From assembly GCA_023264765.1 (NCBI GenBank), contig JAHFVC010000014.1, positions 1 through 39,185 of the forward strand: a stretch of DNA of 39,185 nt. Direction: 5' to 3'. A program made the position numbers and the translations under genes. The DNA is from Mycobacterium sp. (GTDB lineage: Bacteria > Actinomycetota > Actinomycetes > Mycobacteriales > Mycobacteriaceae). Shown here one piece after another: positions 28,554 through 36,578 of this stretch (position 1 is its first letter; each line of letters opens with the position of its first letter). Under the pieces are notes generated by a model that was not told the origin of the DNA, did no database searches, and saw nothing but the letters and a program-made list of their open reading frames with translations.

Positions 28554-28978
28554 AGGTTCGGGCTCTGGCGGGGATGGTGGCGGTGGTCGCCGCCGTCGGG
28601 TTGGTCGGCTGTAGCAACGAGATCACGGGCACCCCGATGGCCGATCCGGCCGCGACCGCGGTCCAGACACCCACGACCACAAAGCCTTCCAGGACGATCC
28701 AGATCCCGATTCCGTCCTTCCCCAACCTGCCGATCCCGAGCTTCCCCAGCCCGAGCACGGGCGGGCCGCCACCGACAGGGCTGGCCGCCACCACGTGTGG
28801 TGACTACCAGACCATGGATAAGACGCAGCAGCGTCAGGTGATCGACGCCATCGGTAAAGACAATCAGCTGATCCAGATGAATCCGGAACTGTGGCTGGGG
28901 CTGGCGAGCGCCATGTGCGCGTTCACCCCGAAGACCACCCTGGTCAAGGATGCGGTGGCGGGCCAGGGATTCCGGTGA
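28550..28978 (+). CDS. Proline/serine-rich lipoprotein, 142 aa
   Basis: GTG start at 28550 overlaps the ligase stop. The signal sequence ends in a good lipobox L-V-G-C (Cys21), followed by a Pro/Ser/Thr-rich linker (about 40-80, with repeated I-P-S-F-P units) and a globular end beginning TTCGDYQTMD and including SAMCAFTPKTTL. The two late cysteines could form a disulfide. It resembles small DUF732/DUF3558-like mycobacterial secreted proteins, but I do not recognise a named family. The stop overlaps the next gene (GTGA). As recalled, it is not part of the M. tuberculosis Rv0430-Rv0434 block. Confidence 0.8.
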   Translation: MKVRALAGMVAVVAAVGLVGCSNEITGTPMADPAATAVQTPTTTKPSRTIQIPIPSFPNLPIPSFPSPSTGGPPPTGLAATTCGDYQTMDKTQQRQVIDAIGKDNQLIQMNPELWLGLASAMCAFTPKTTLVKDAVAGQGFR

Positions 28979-29607
28979 ACCCGACCCCGATGTTCCCGCT
29001 CGAGGTGGCGATGCTGCCCGGCGAGCAGCTACCACTGCGCATCTTCGAACCGCGTTATTCGGCAATGATTTCCGACTGTCTGGCCGGTGATGGCGAGTTC
29101 GGGGTGGTGCTGATCGCGGCCGGCCGCGAGGTCGGTGGCGGGGACGCACGCAACGATGTCGGGGCGCTGGCACGGATCGTCGAACACAGCGATCAGGGTG
29201 GTGGCCGGTACCGTCTGCGCTGCGAACTGGCTGACCGATTCCGGGTGACGCGCTGGCTCGACGACGATCCATATCCGCGTGCGGAGACGGTGCGCTGGCC
29301 CGACGAGCGGGGTACGCCGGTCACCGGATCCGATATCACCGACGTGGAAGACGCTGTGCTGAGCGTTTTCTCGCTGGTGGCCTCGGCGCGGGGGGAAGAG
29401 TTGCCTTCGCGTGAAGACCTGTTCGGTTCGGTCGAGCCTGGCCAGGACGCGGGAGACCGGCTGTTCGCGCTGGCCGCGCGGATCCCGATCGGGCAGGCTG
29501 ACCGCTACGCTGTGCTGTCCGCGCCGTCGGCGTCCGCCCGGCTGGCGGTGCTGGCCGAGGCCGTCGAGACGCTGCGGGCGATGGTGGAGTTCCAGCTGTC
29601 GGAGTGA
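28975..29607 (+). CDS. LON substrate-binding-domain protein (Rv0434-type)
   Basis: A 210-aa protein made of an ATP-independent LON N-terminal domain only: MFPLEVAMLPGEQLPLRIFEPRYSAMI is the domain signature, then GDGEFGVVLI and the RYRLRCELADRFRV strand region, with a C-terminal helical part. There is no AAA or protease domain. The role is unknown; substrate recognition is the family-level guess. GTG at 28975 overlaps the lipoprotein stop. The stop codon (29605-29607) directly abuts the stop codon of mnhG on the other strand. Confidence 0.9.
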   Translation: MNPTPMFPLEVAMLPGEQLPLRIFEPRYSAMISDCLAGDGEFGVVLIAAGREVGGGDARNDVGALARIVEHSDQGGGRYRLRCELADRFRVTRWLDDDPYPRAETVRWPDERGTPVTGSDITDVEDAVLSVFSLVASARGEELPSREDLFGSVEPGQDAGDRLFALAARIPIGQADRYAVLSAPSASARLAVLAEAVETLRAMVEFQLSE

Positions 29608-29925
29608 CTACTCCGCGAGTTCGTCCTTTTCGAGCGAGTCCTTCAGGTTCTGCTCCCGATACGCCAGCTGACCCACCCGATTGGCCACGACGGGCGCGGT
29701 GATCAAGGTGAACAGCCCGGCCAGGATGACCATGCCGACATCGGCGTTGCCGCGCAACCGGATTGCGGCACCGGCCAGCACCAGCAACAGGCCCAGCACC
29801 TGGGGCTTGGACGCGGAGTGCATGCGCGACAAGGTGTCCGGGAAGCGCACCACACCGATGGCGGCGGTCAGCGCCAGCGCCGAACCGCCCAGCACCAGGA
29901 CTACGGCGAGCACATCGAGGATCAT
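29608..29925 (-). CDS. mnhG: Na+/H+ antiporter subunit G (MnhG/MrpG)
   Basis: A 105-aa membrane subunit with three hydrophobic helices and the MnhG signature AAIGVVRFPDTLSRMHSASKPQVLGL (about residues 20-45). It is the last gene of the Mrp operon. ATG 29925 overlaps the mnhF stop as ATGA. The acidic tail (SLEKDELAE) is cytoplasmic. Subunit G helps to stabilise the membrane complex that exchanges Na+ (or another cation) for protons. Confidence 0.92.
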   Translation of the reverse strand: MILDVLAVVLVLGGSALALTAAIGVVRFPDTLSRMHSASKPQVLGLLLVLAGAAIRLRGNADVGMVILAGLFTLITAPVVANRVGQLAYREQNLKDSLEKDELAE

Positions 29926-30215
29926 GACCGGTTCCCCTGATCCGGAGTATCGGCGGGCATGTCGTCGGGCACCCGGAATCGGGCCACGCTCACCGACCTG
30001 ACGAAACTGATCAGCGCCAGCGCGGTCAGGCTGTAGGTCACCGTGGTGTCGCGGCTGAACGCCGCCCAGGTCCCGATGGCGCACATCGATACGGCCACAA
30101 AGGTATCCAGCGCCACCAGCCGGTCCAGGGTGCTGGGCCCGGCCAGCAGCCGGAACATCGTCACCGCCGCGGCGGCGGACAACATCACCGCCGCGATGAT
30201 CCAGACAATATTCAT
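29922..30215 (-). CDS. mnhF: Na+/H+ antiporter subunit F (MnhF/MrpF)
   Basis: A 97-aa protein with three helices and the family block RLLAGPSTLDRLVALDTF (about residues 21-38), then TVTYSLTALALISFVRSVSVARF. ATG at 30215 is chosen; the frame is open upstream, but that extension is charged and not family-like. It begins 31 bp after the end of mnhE, the only real gap in the operon, and its stop overlaps mnhG. MrpF is a small bile-acid-export-like subunit needed for antiport. Confidence 0.9.
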   Translation of the reverse strand: MNIVWIIAAVMLSAAAAVTMFRLLAGPSTLDRLVALDTFVAVSMCAIGTWAAFSRDTTVTYSLTALALISFVRSVSVARFRVPDDMPADTPDQGNRS

Positions 30216-30246
30216 GCGCGATCTCGCTTCGCTTCTCGCTGGACCG

Positions 30247-30771
30247 TCATTGCGCAACACCCTGCCAGTCCGCATCCCGCTCGAACGCCGCCACCATCAG
30301 CCGTTCCACCGTGGCGGTCTGCCGGTAGAACCGGTCCACCGCGCGCTGCGAGCCGACGTCGATGACGTGCACATAGATGAGCCGGCGGGTCTGGTCGATC
30401 TCCAGCACGATCGAACCCGGAATCAGGTTGAGCACGTTGACCGCCAACGCCAGTACGAGATCGGACTTGATGTTCAGGTGCGCCCGCAGCACGGCCGTCG
30501 GCGGCAGCGCGCCCGGTTTGATCGCCAGCCAGGCCACCTGGGTCGAGGACACCACCAGGGACCAGCTGACATAGGCGACGAGCACCACGAACGACCACGG
30601 CCGCAGCCGTCCTTCGACGGGCACCGCGGGCAGCGGCAGCAGCAGCGTGATCACCAGGGCGATCGTCAGGCCACTGAGCACATTCGCGACGGACACCGTG
30701 CCCCACAACAGGATCCACACGAATGTCAGCCAGAGCAGGGTCCAGATCCGCAGGGTCAGCTTCCGTGTCAT
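30247..30771 (-). CDS. mnhE: Na+/H+ antiporter subunit E (MnhE/MrpE)
   Basis: A 174-aa protein with two or three N-terminal helices and a cytoplasmic C-terminal domain of about 100 residues: the core KPGALPPTAVLRAHLNIKSD followed by NLIPGSIVLEIDQTRRLIYVHVID is the MrpE signature. ATG 30771 overlaps the mnhD stop as ATGA. It is in the expected A-B-C-D-E-F-G order. Confidence 0.92.
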   Translation of the reverse strand: MTRKLTLRIWTLLWLTFVWILLWGTVSVANVLSGLTIALVITLLLPLPAVPVEGRLRPWSFVVLVAYVSWSLVVSSTQVAWLAIKPGALPPTAVLRAHLNIKSDLVLALAVNVLNLIPGSIVLEIDQTRRLIYVHVIDVGSQRAVDRFYRQTATVERLMVAAFERDADWQGVAQ

Positions 30772-32357
30772 CGCAGCACCGCCGAAATGTACTGGCCGCG
30801 GTCGAGCACCTGGGCCGCCGCACGCTCGCTGTAGGCGAAGATGGGCCCGGCCGCGACCGTGAGCACCAGCCCGACGGCGATCAGGGCCCCGGTGGGAATC
30901 AGCATCCCAGCCGGCATTCGCCCGACATCGTCACGGTCGACGAACTCGATATCGTCGGCGTCGTCGATCAGTGCGGCCGGCGATGCCGCGGCGAGGTTCC
31001 CCTCGGGGGCGTCCGCCCGCGCCCGCCAGAATGCCTTGGTCCACACCCGGGTCACCGCGTACAGGGTGAGCAGACTGGTCACCACACTGCCGCCGACCAG
31101 CACCCAGGCCAGCGACGACCCCGCCTGCCCGCCCGCCTCGAGCAGTGCCACCTTGCCGATGAATCCGGAGAACGGCGGAATGCCACCGAGATTCAGGGCG
31201 GGGATGACGAACACGAAAGCCAGCAGCGGGCTTGCGGCGGCCAGCCCGCCGAGGCGCTGCAGGGTGGACGCCCCGGCTTGCCGCTCGATCAGTCCGACCA
31301 CCAGGAACAGCGTGGTCTGCACGACGATGTGGTGCGCCACGTAATAGATGGCACCGGACATCCCGAGCTGGTTGGACAGCGCGATGCCGAACACCATGTA
31401 GCCGATGTGGCTGACCAAGGTGAACGACAGCAGCCGTTTGATGTCGTTCTGGGCCAGTGCGCCGAGGATGCCGATCACCATGGTCAGCAACGCGGCGACC
31501 AGCAGCACGTTGTCCAGTGCGCCGCCGGGGAACAGCAGCGAGTGCGCCCGGATGATCGCGTAGACGCCGACTTTGGTGAGCAGTCCGGCGAACACGGCGG
31601 TGACCGGGGCCGGTGCGGTCGGATAGGACTCGGGCAGCCACGACGACAGCGGGAACACCGCCGCCTTGATCCCGAACGCCACCAGCAGCACCGCGAACAA
31701 CGCGGTGCGGGTACCGGCGGGCACATCGTCGAGGCGCACCGCGAGCTCGGCCATGTTGAGGGTGCCCGCCGCGGCGTACACCATGGCGAGGCCGATGAGG
31801 AAGATCAGCGAGGACACCATGGAGACCATCACGTAGGCGATCCCGGCACGCACCCGGTCGGCACTGCCGCCGATCGTCAGCAGCACGAAGCTCGCGGACA
31901 GCAGTACCTCGAACCCGACGAACAGGTTGAACAGGTCGCCGGCGAGAAATGCGGTGCACACGCCGGCCGACAGGATCAGATAGGTGGGCAGGAAGATCGA
32001 CACCGGCTGGCGCTCGTCGCCGTCGCGGATACCCTGACCGATAGCGTAGAAGACGACCGCCAGCAACACGATTGTCGATACCACCAGCATCAGTGTCGAC
32101 AATCGGTCCGCGACCAGGGTGATGCCCAGCGGCCCCATCCCGGGTTCGCTCTGCCCCCAGCCACCGACCTGGACGGCGGCGGTGCCGTCGCGGTCGACGA
32201 GGTAGAGCAGGGTGCCGCAGACCGCGACGACCGCGGTCAGCGAGCCCAGCGCCACCAGCTGCTGCAGCCGCGGGGTGCGACCGGCGAACAGGGTGACCGC
32301 CGCGGCGATGGTCGGGATCAGCACCGGCAGCGGGGTGAGGATGTGCGAGAGGGTCAT
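30768..32357 (-). CDS. mnhD: Na+/H+ antiporter subunit D (MnhD/MrpD, NuoM/N-like)
   Basis: A 529-aa membrane protein of about 14 helices, a relative of complex I subunits NuoM/NuoN and one of the two presumed ion-translocating subunits. Family blocks include FLAGDLFNLFVGFEVLLSAS, KAAVFPLSSWLPESYPTAP, KRLLSFTLVSHIGYM and PPFSGFIGK, which carry the conserved Glu, Lys and His residues of the proton path. The start and stop each overlap the neighbours by 4 bp. Confidence 0.94.
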   Translation of the reverse strand: MTLSHILTPLPVLIPTIAAAVTLFAGRTPRLQQLVALGSLTAVVAVCGTLLYLVDRDGTAAVQVGGWGQSEPGMGPLGITLVADRLSTLMLVVSTIVLLAVVFYAIGQGIRDGDERQPVSIFLPTYLILSAGVCTAFLAGDLFNLFVGFEVLLSASFVLLTIGGSADRVRAGIAYVMVSMVSSLIFLIGLAMVYAAAGTLNMAELAVRLDDVPAGTRTALFAVLLVAFGIKAAVFPLSSWLPESYPTAPAPVTAVFAGLLTKVGVYAIIRAHSLLFPGGALDNVLLVAALLTMVIGILGALAQNDIKRLLSFTLVSHIGYMVFGIALSNQLGMSGAIYYVAHHIVVQTTLFLVVGLIERQAGASTLQRLGGLAAASPLLAFVFVIPALNLGGIPPFSGFIGKVALLEAGGQAGSSLAWVLVGGSVVTSLLTLYAVTRVWTKAFWRARADAPEGNLAAASPAALIDDADDIEFVDRDDVGRMPAGMLIPTGALIAVGLVLTVAAGPIFAYSERAAAQVLDRGQYISAVLR

Positions 32358-32821
32358 CGCGAACCCTCCGCACCCGGTAGCGCGTCGAGTTCGTCGGGCT
32401 CGTCGGTGTCGCGGGACGGCACCACGTCGGGCACGTCGGCGTCGTTCGCGGCGTCCAACTCCATACCCTCGGCGACGCGCACGGTCTCCGGATCGGTCTC
32501 CACGTCCTCGGCGGTGGTCAACTGATAGGACCGGTAGGCCAACGCCAGCACGAAGGCCGCGATGCCCATGCTGATCACGATGGCGGTCAGGATCATGCCC
32601 TGGGCCAACGGGTCTGCAGTGGTGCTCTGCCCGTCACTGGTGCGTCCACGGATCGGTGGATTGCCCGCACTGCCACCGACGGTGAGGATCAGCAGATTCA
32701 CGGCGTTGCCGATCAGCAACAGCCCCAACAGCATTCGGGTCAGGTTGCGTTCCAGCAGCAGGTACACCCCGGCGCTGGTGAGCGCGCCGATCATGATCAG
32801 GGGTAGCAGGTGAGCGGTCAT
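32354..32821 (-). CDS. mnhC: Na+/H+ antiporter subunit C (MnhC/MrpC, NuoK-like)
   Basis: A 155-aa protein with three helices related to NuoK: GVYLLLERNLTRMLLGLLLIGNAVNLLIL is the first signature and DPLAQGMILTAIVISMGIAAF the second. A long acidic C-terminal tail of about 50 residues (rich in Asp, Glu, Pro) is longer than in typical MrpC and lies in the cytoplasm. ATG 32821 overlaps the mnhA stop by 4 bp. Confidence 0.93.
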   Translation of the reverse strand: MTAHLLPLIMIGALTSAGVYLLLERNLTRMLLGLLLIGNAVNLLILTVGGSAGNPPIRGRTSDGQSTTADPLAQGMILTAIVISMGIAAFVLALAYRSYQLTTAEDVETDPETVRVAEGMELDAANDADVPDVVPSRDTDEPDELDALPGAEGSR

Positions 32822-35685
32822 GATTGGGCCATCTCCACATCGACACGGGCACCCAGGCTGCGCAGGATGTCCAGGACGAGACCCACCACGATCAGGTAGA
32901 CGCCGAGGTCGAAGAACAATGCCGTCACCAGCTTGACCGGACCCAGCACCGGGATGTCGAGGTGGATCACCGCCGAGGACAGCACGGGCGCGCCGAGGAA
33001 CAGGGAAGTGACCGCGGTGCCCGCGGACAGGGCCAGGCCGGTGCCGAGCACCTTGCCGGCATCCAGCGGCAGGGTCTCACCGAGTTCGTAGCGGCCGCCG
33101 GCCAGGTAGCGCAGGACGAGCGCCAACCCGGCCGTGAGGCCGCCGGCGAAACCGCCGCCGGGGGTGTTGTGCCCGGCGAAGAAGAAGTACGCCGAGAGCA
33201 CCATGATGAGCGGGAAGATCAGCCGGGTCGCGACCTCCAGCACCAGCGAGCGGTGCCGCGGGTCGCGCAGGTCGCTGCCGCGCAGCCAGGTGATGTCACC
33301 GACGGCCGGGCTGTAGGCGCTGACCGGACCGATGTCGGGCTGGCCCGCTGTGTTCGTGCCGCTCTGCGGCACCCTGGGGGCGGCACCGAATCGCCTGTGC
33401 CGGAACACCATCGATGCAACCCCGGTGGCGGCGACCAGCAGCACCGAGATCTCACCCATGGTGTCCCAGGCGCGGATGTCGACGAGCAGTACGTTGACGG
33501 TGTTGGCGCCGTGCCCGCGGTAGTACGCGGCGTCGGGCAGCAGCGCGGCGATCGGCGTGGTGCGCCGCGCCGCCATGGCGAACACCGCCAGGCCGGTGAC
33601 CGATGCGCCCACGGCCACCGCCAGCGCGGCACGCGGCAGCCGATGCCGCTTGATGTTGGAGCGATCCGCTTCGGCGGGCAGGGTGCGCAGCACCAGCACG
33701 AAGATCACCAGCACCAGCGTCTCCACCAGGAACTGTGTCAGCGCCAGGTCGGGGGCGCCGTGGAAGGCGAAGATGACACCGCAGCCGTACCCGGTCACGC
33801 CGACCAGCAGGACGGCGGCCAGCCGGTTGCGCATCACCGTCGCGCCGATCGCGGCGGCGATCATCAGCACCCCTACCACCGCTTGCAGGGGGGAGTCCCA
33901 CAGCCGCATCTCGGGACGATCCCGCGCGCCGGACAGCAGCGCGCCGACCGGGAGCACGACCAGCGTGCACAGGATGACGGCCTGGGTCGCGGGGATGGAG
34001 CCGCGCTGGGTCTGGGCGGTCAACCGGACGGCGACGACGTCGAGGCCGCGCATCACCGCGTCGTAGATCCGGTCGGCGTTGCCCAGCGGCAGGTAGGCGC
34101 TGTGGGTGCGGGGCAGCCGGTTGCGGCCGAAGAACAAGGCGGCACCGGCGGCCAGCACCAGAGCCGACAGCAGCAGCGGCAGCCCGAGGCCGTGCCACAG
34201 CGCCAGGTGGTAGTCCGACTCGCCGGGGATCGTGTCCGCGTAGTCGTCGAGCTTGTCGTCCAGCGCCGCGGGGAACAGTCCGAACAGCAGCCCCGCCGCG
34301 GCGAGAATGGCCGGCGAAGCCAGGAACCCCGGGGACGGCCGGTGCATCTCGGCGACGCGGACGCTCGGGGCCGCGGCGCCTTTGGCCGCGAAGGCACCCC
34401 ACAGGAAGCGCAGGCTGTAGACGGTGGTGAACACCGACCCGATCACGATGCCCGCCAGCACGAACGGCGCGGCCGAACCGAGTGACGCGCTGTGCAGCAC
34501 GGTTTCCAGGTCGGCCTCTTTGGCGATGAAGCCGAAGAACGGCGGTAGCGCGGCCATGCTCGCGGTGGCCCCGGCGGCGATGACGAACAGCGGCGGGTAC
34601 TGCCGTCCCAACCCGGCCAGTTTGCGGATGTCGCGGGTGCCGGTGGCGTGGTCGATGACGCCGACGACCATGAACAGCGCGGCCTTGAACATGGCGTGCG
34701 CGCACAGCATGGCCAGCCCGGCCAGCATCATGTCCGGTCCACCCGCCCCGACCATGACGGTGATCAGGCCCAGCTGACTGACGGTGCCGAAGGCCAGGAT
34801 CAGCTTCAGGTCGTATTCACGTACCGCGCGCCAGCCGGCCATCAGCATGGTCAGCAGGCCCAGTCCGATCACCATCGGCCGCCACAGCGGATTGTCGGCG
34901 AACCCCGGGGTCAACCGGGCGACCAGATAGACACCGGCCTTCACCATCGCGGCGGCATGCAGGTAGGCGCTGACGGGGGTGGGTGCGGCCATGGCGCCGG
35001 GCAGCCAGAAGTGCATCGGCACGATCGCCGACTTGGACAGCGCACCGATGAGCACCAGCGCGATACCGACCGAGGCCGCGGTGCCGGTGGGTGGCGCCGC
35101 GACCAGTTCCGAGAGCAGGTACGTGCCGGCCAGCTGGCCCAGCACGATGATGCCGACCAGCATGGCCAGGCCGCCGAGCGTCGTCACCAGGAGTGCCTGG
35201 GTCGCGGCCCGGCGGCTGGTGGCACGTTCGGCGTAGTGGCCGACCAGCAGGAAGGACAGGACGGTCGTGGTCTCCCAGAAGATGTAGAGCACCAGCATGT
35301 TGTCGCTGACGACGAGGCCGAACATGGCGCCGGAGAAGGCGACGAGTTCGGCGGCGAAACTGGGCAGCCGCTTCTCGGTGTGGCCGTCATGATGGTGGAA
35401 GTAGCCGGCGCAATAGAAGAGGACGAGTGCCCCGATACCGAGCACCAGGACGCTCATGATCGCGGCCAGCGAGTCGAAACGCAGCGCGATGTCCATCGAC
35501 AGTTCGGGCAGCCACGGGATGTTCACGGTGGGGACGTGGGATTCGCCGGGCCAGTTCTGTACCACCCAGATCAGGGAGCCGAGTGGGACGAGGGAAAGGG
35601 GATAGAACGCCGCTCGACCCCATCTGGCCACCAGAAGTGGCGCCAGCGCGGTCGCGGCCGCGTGGGCGAGCAGGACGGCGAGCAT
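32818..35685 (-). CDS. mnhA: Na+/H+ antiporter subunit A fused to subunit B (MnhAB/MrpAB)
   Basis: A 955-aa fusion. The first 500 residues are NuoL-like (YCAGYFHHHDGHTEKRL, KSAIVPMHFWLPGAMAAPTPV, MFKAALFMVVGVIDHATGTRDI), then comes a DUF4040-type region (FAFHGAPDLALTQFLVETLVLV), and the C-terminal part is MrpB, recognised by HNTPGGGFAGG beginning at about residue 839. No separate mnhB exists, so the operon AB-C-D-E-F-G is complete. The ATG at 35685 with CGGAG just before it is preferred to a TTG at 35721 that lacks a ribosome binding site. The complex would export Na+ (or K+) in alkaline or salt stress. Confidence 0.94.
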   Translation of the reverse strand: MLAVLLAHAAATALAPLLVARWGRAAFYPLSLVPLGSLIWVVQNWPGESHVPTVNIPWLPELSMDIALRFDSLAAIMSVLVLGIGALVLFYCAGYFHHHDGHTEKRLPSFAAELVAFSGAMFGLVVSDNMLVLYIFWETTTVLSFLLVGHYAERATSRRAATQALLVTTLGGLAMLVGIIVLGQLAGTYLLSELVAAPPTGTAASVGIALVLIGALSKSAIVPMHFWLPGAMAAPTPVSAYLHAAAMVKAGVYLVARLTPGFADNPLWRPMVIGLGLLTMLMAGWRAVREYDLKLILAFGTVSQLGLITVMVGAGGPDMMLAGLAMLCAHAMFKAALFMVVGVIDHATGTRDIRKLAGLGRQYPPLFVIAAGATASMAALPPFFGFIAKEADLETVLHSASLGSAAPFVLAGIVIGSVFTTVYSLRFLWGAFAAKGAAAPSVRVAEMHRPSPGFLASPAILAAAGLLFGLFPAALDDKLDDYADTIPGESDYHLALWHGLGLPLLLSALVLAAGAALFFGRNRLPRTHSAYLPLGNADRIYDAVMRGLDVVAVRLTAQTQRGSIPATQAVILCTLVVLPVGALLSGARDRPEMRLWDSPLQAVVGVLMIAAAIGATVMRNRLAAVLLVGVTGYGCGVIFAFHGAPDLALTQFLVETLVLVIFVLVLRTLPAEADRSNIKRHRLPRAALAVAVGASVTGLAVFAMAARRTTPIAALLPDAAYYRGHGANTVNVLLVDIRAWDTMGEISVLLVAATGVASMVFRHRRFGAAPRVPQSGTNTAGQPDIGPVSAYSPAVGDITWLRGSDLRDPRHRSLVLEVATRLIFPLIMVLSAYFFFAGHNTPGGGFAGGLTAGLALVLRYLAGGRYELGETLPLDAGKVLGTGLALSAGTAVTSLFLGAPVLSSAVIHLDIPVLGPVKLVTALFFDLGVYLIVVGLVLDILRSLGARVDVEMAQS

Positions 35686-35724
35686 GGCACTCCGATCGGA
35701 TTGGGTCGGGGTGTCAGCCAAGAG

Positions 35725-36147
35725 CTATGGAACTGACTGCGTCTTTGTCTTGACAGCCATCCTAGTTGGCACGATGTGCGAGGCGACGCCGATGCCCCAG
35801 CCGAGGATCGGCCATACCGGCCAGAAGTACCACTGGCCCGCGGTCAGTGCGACGGCCAGCCAGATGACGAGCATGAGGGCCGACCCGGCGAGGTAGGCGC
35901 CGAGATGGATCTGCATGCCGAGCTGGGCGGCCCGCTGCACGGCGGCCCGGCGCCGCGGGTCGTTGCGCCGCAGCCGGGTGGTCGGGAGGTCGGCCGTCAG
36001 CGCCTGCAGTTCATCGCTGGTCTGCGAGGCGAAGGCCTGGTGCAGCCGTTCCTCGTAGTCGGTCATCGGCAGATATCCCTGCGTCAGTGCGAGGCCGAGA
36101 TCGCTTGCCGTGCGTTCACGTTCCTGATCGCCTACCAAGGTGGCCAT
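35725..36147 (-). CDS. DUF1707 membrane protein with C-terminal 2TM domain
   Basis: A 140-aa protein. The N-terminal DUF1707 domain has ERERTASDLGLALTQGYLPMTDYEERLHQAFASQT and ELQALTADLP (about 8-55). A basic linker RRNDPRRRAAVQR follows, then two hydrophobic helices (about 80-98 and 105-125). DUF1707 proteins are actinobacterial and often sit near cell-division or stress genes; no mechanism is established. ATG 36147 follows GAGG (5-6 bp). It ends 39 bp before the Mrp start, and its own upstream region contains a perfect 15-bp inverted repeat. Confidence 0.88.
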   Translation of the reverse strand: MATLVGDQERERTASDLGLALTQGYLPMTDYEERLHQAFASQTSDELQALTADLPTTRLRRNDPRRRAAVQRAAQLGMQIHLGAYLAGSALMLVIWLAVALTAGQWYFWPVWPILGWGIGVASHIVPTRMAVKTKTQSVP

Positions 36148-36160
36148 GGTGTCCTCGAAT

Positions 36161-36175
36161 CTAGTCAGTGACTAG
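36161..36175. promoter_or_regulatory. 15-bp perfect palindrome CTAGTCAGTGACTAG, putative operator
   Basis: Seven-base arms match perfectly around a single central base (CTAGTCA-G-TGACTAG). A second, overlapping dyad AGTGA-N5-TCACT covers 36167-36181. Both lie 14-34 bp upstream of the DUF1707 ATG on the minus strand, within the expected promoter. A TetR regulator gene lies 400 bp away and is the natural candidate binder. Confidence 0.5.
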
Positions 36176-36203
36176 TTCACTATGGCATCGCAACTTGGCA
36201 CCG

Positions 36204-36557
36204 TCAAGATGTGGTGGCGGCGGCGATCTTGCGGAGCACCCGGCGGACGACGATGCGGTGCGCACCGGAGCCGATGACCAGGGCGCGGTAGACCTTGCCG
36301 TGCAGCCCGGGGAACTCGGCCCAGGTCTGGGACCGCAACCGGGTCCGATCCGGCTCCACCGCATCGAGTTCGAAGATCCACTGATAGATCGAGAACGGGT
36401 GGCGGCCCTGGAGGACCAGGCGTTGGGGTGCGGTGGATTCACCGATGGCGAAGCCGGTCGGCGGGCCGCCGAGGAGGCGGATCAGCGCGGCCCACGTGTC
36501 GGCCCTGTCGTGGGCGATGGTTATGGCATGCTCGTCGATATAGGGCAATCGTTTCAT
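36204..36557 (-). CDS. Small SRPBCC/polyketide-cyclase-like or DUF2867-like protein, 117 aa
   Basis: ATG at 36557 gives MKRLPYIDEHAITIAHDRADTW..., which opens with an SRPBCC-style strand followed by a helix. The rest, including QGRHPFSIYQWIFELDAVEPDRTRLRSQTWAEFPGLHGKVYRALVIGS, has the curved-sheet pattern and ends in a long basic C-terminal helix. This suits a START-like/DUF2867 hydrophobic-pocket protein. Ligand unknown. It faces the TetR-SRPBCC fusion gene across only 21 bp, so the two share a promoter region, and DUF1707 follows 56 bp downstream on the same strand. Confidence 0.7.
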   Translation of the reverse strand: MKRLPYIDEHAITIAHDRADTWAALIRLLGGPPTGFAIGESTAPQRLVLQGRHPFSIYQWIFELDAVEPDRTRLRSQTWAEFPGLHGKVYRALVIGSGAHRIVVRRVLRKIAAATTS

Positions 36558-36578
36558 ATAGAGGGAATGTACTAGATC

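Noticed and set aside
30723..32525. 600-codon plus-strand frame opposite the mnhD/mnhC genes (also 32824-34485 opposite mnhA)
   Set aside because: Very rich in Gln/His/Arg/Gly/Asp, typical of antisense frames under membrane-protein genes at high GC; the minus strand encodes unmistakable Mrp subunits.
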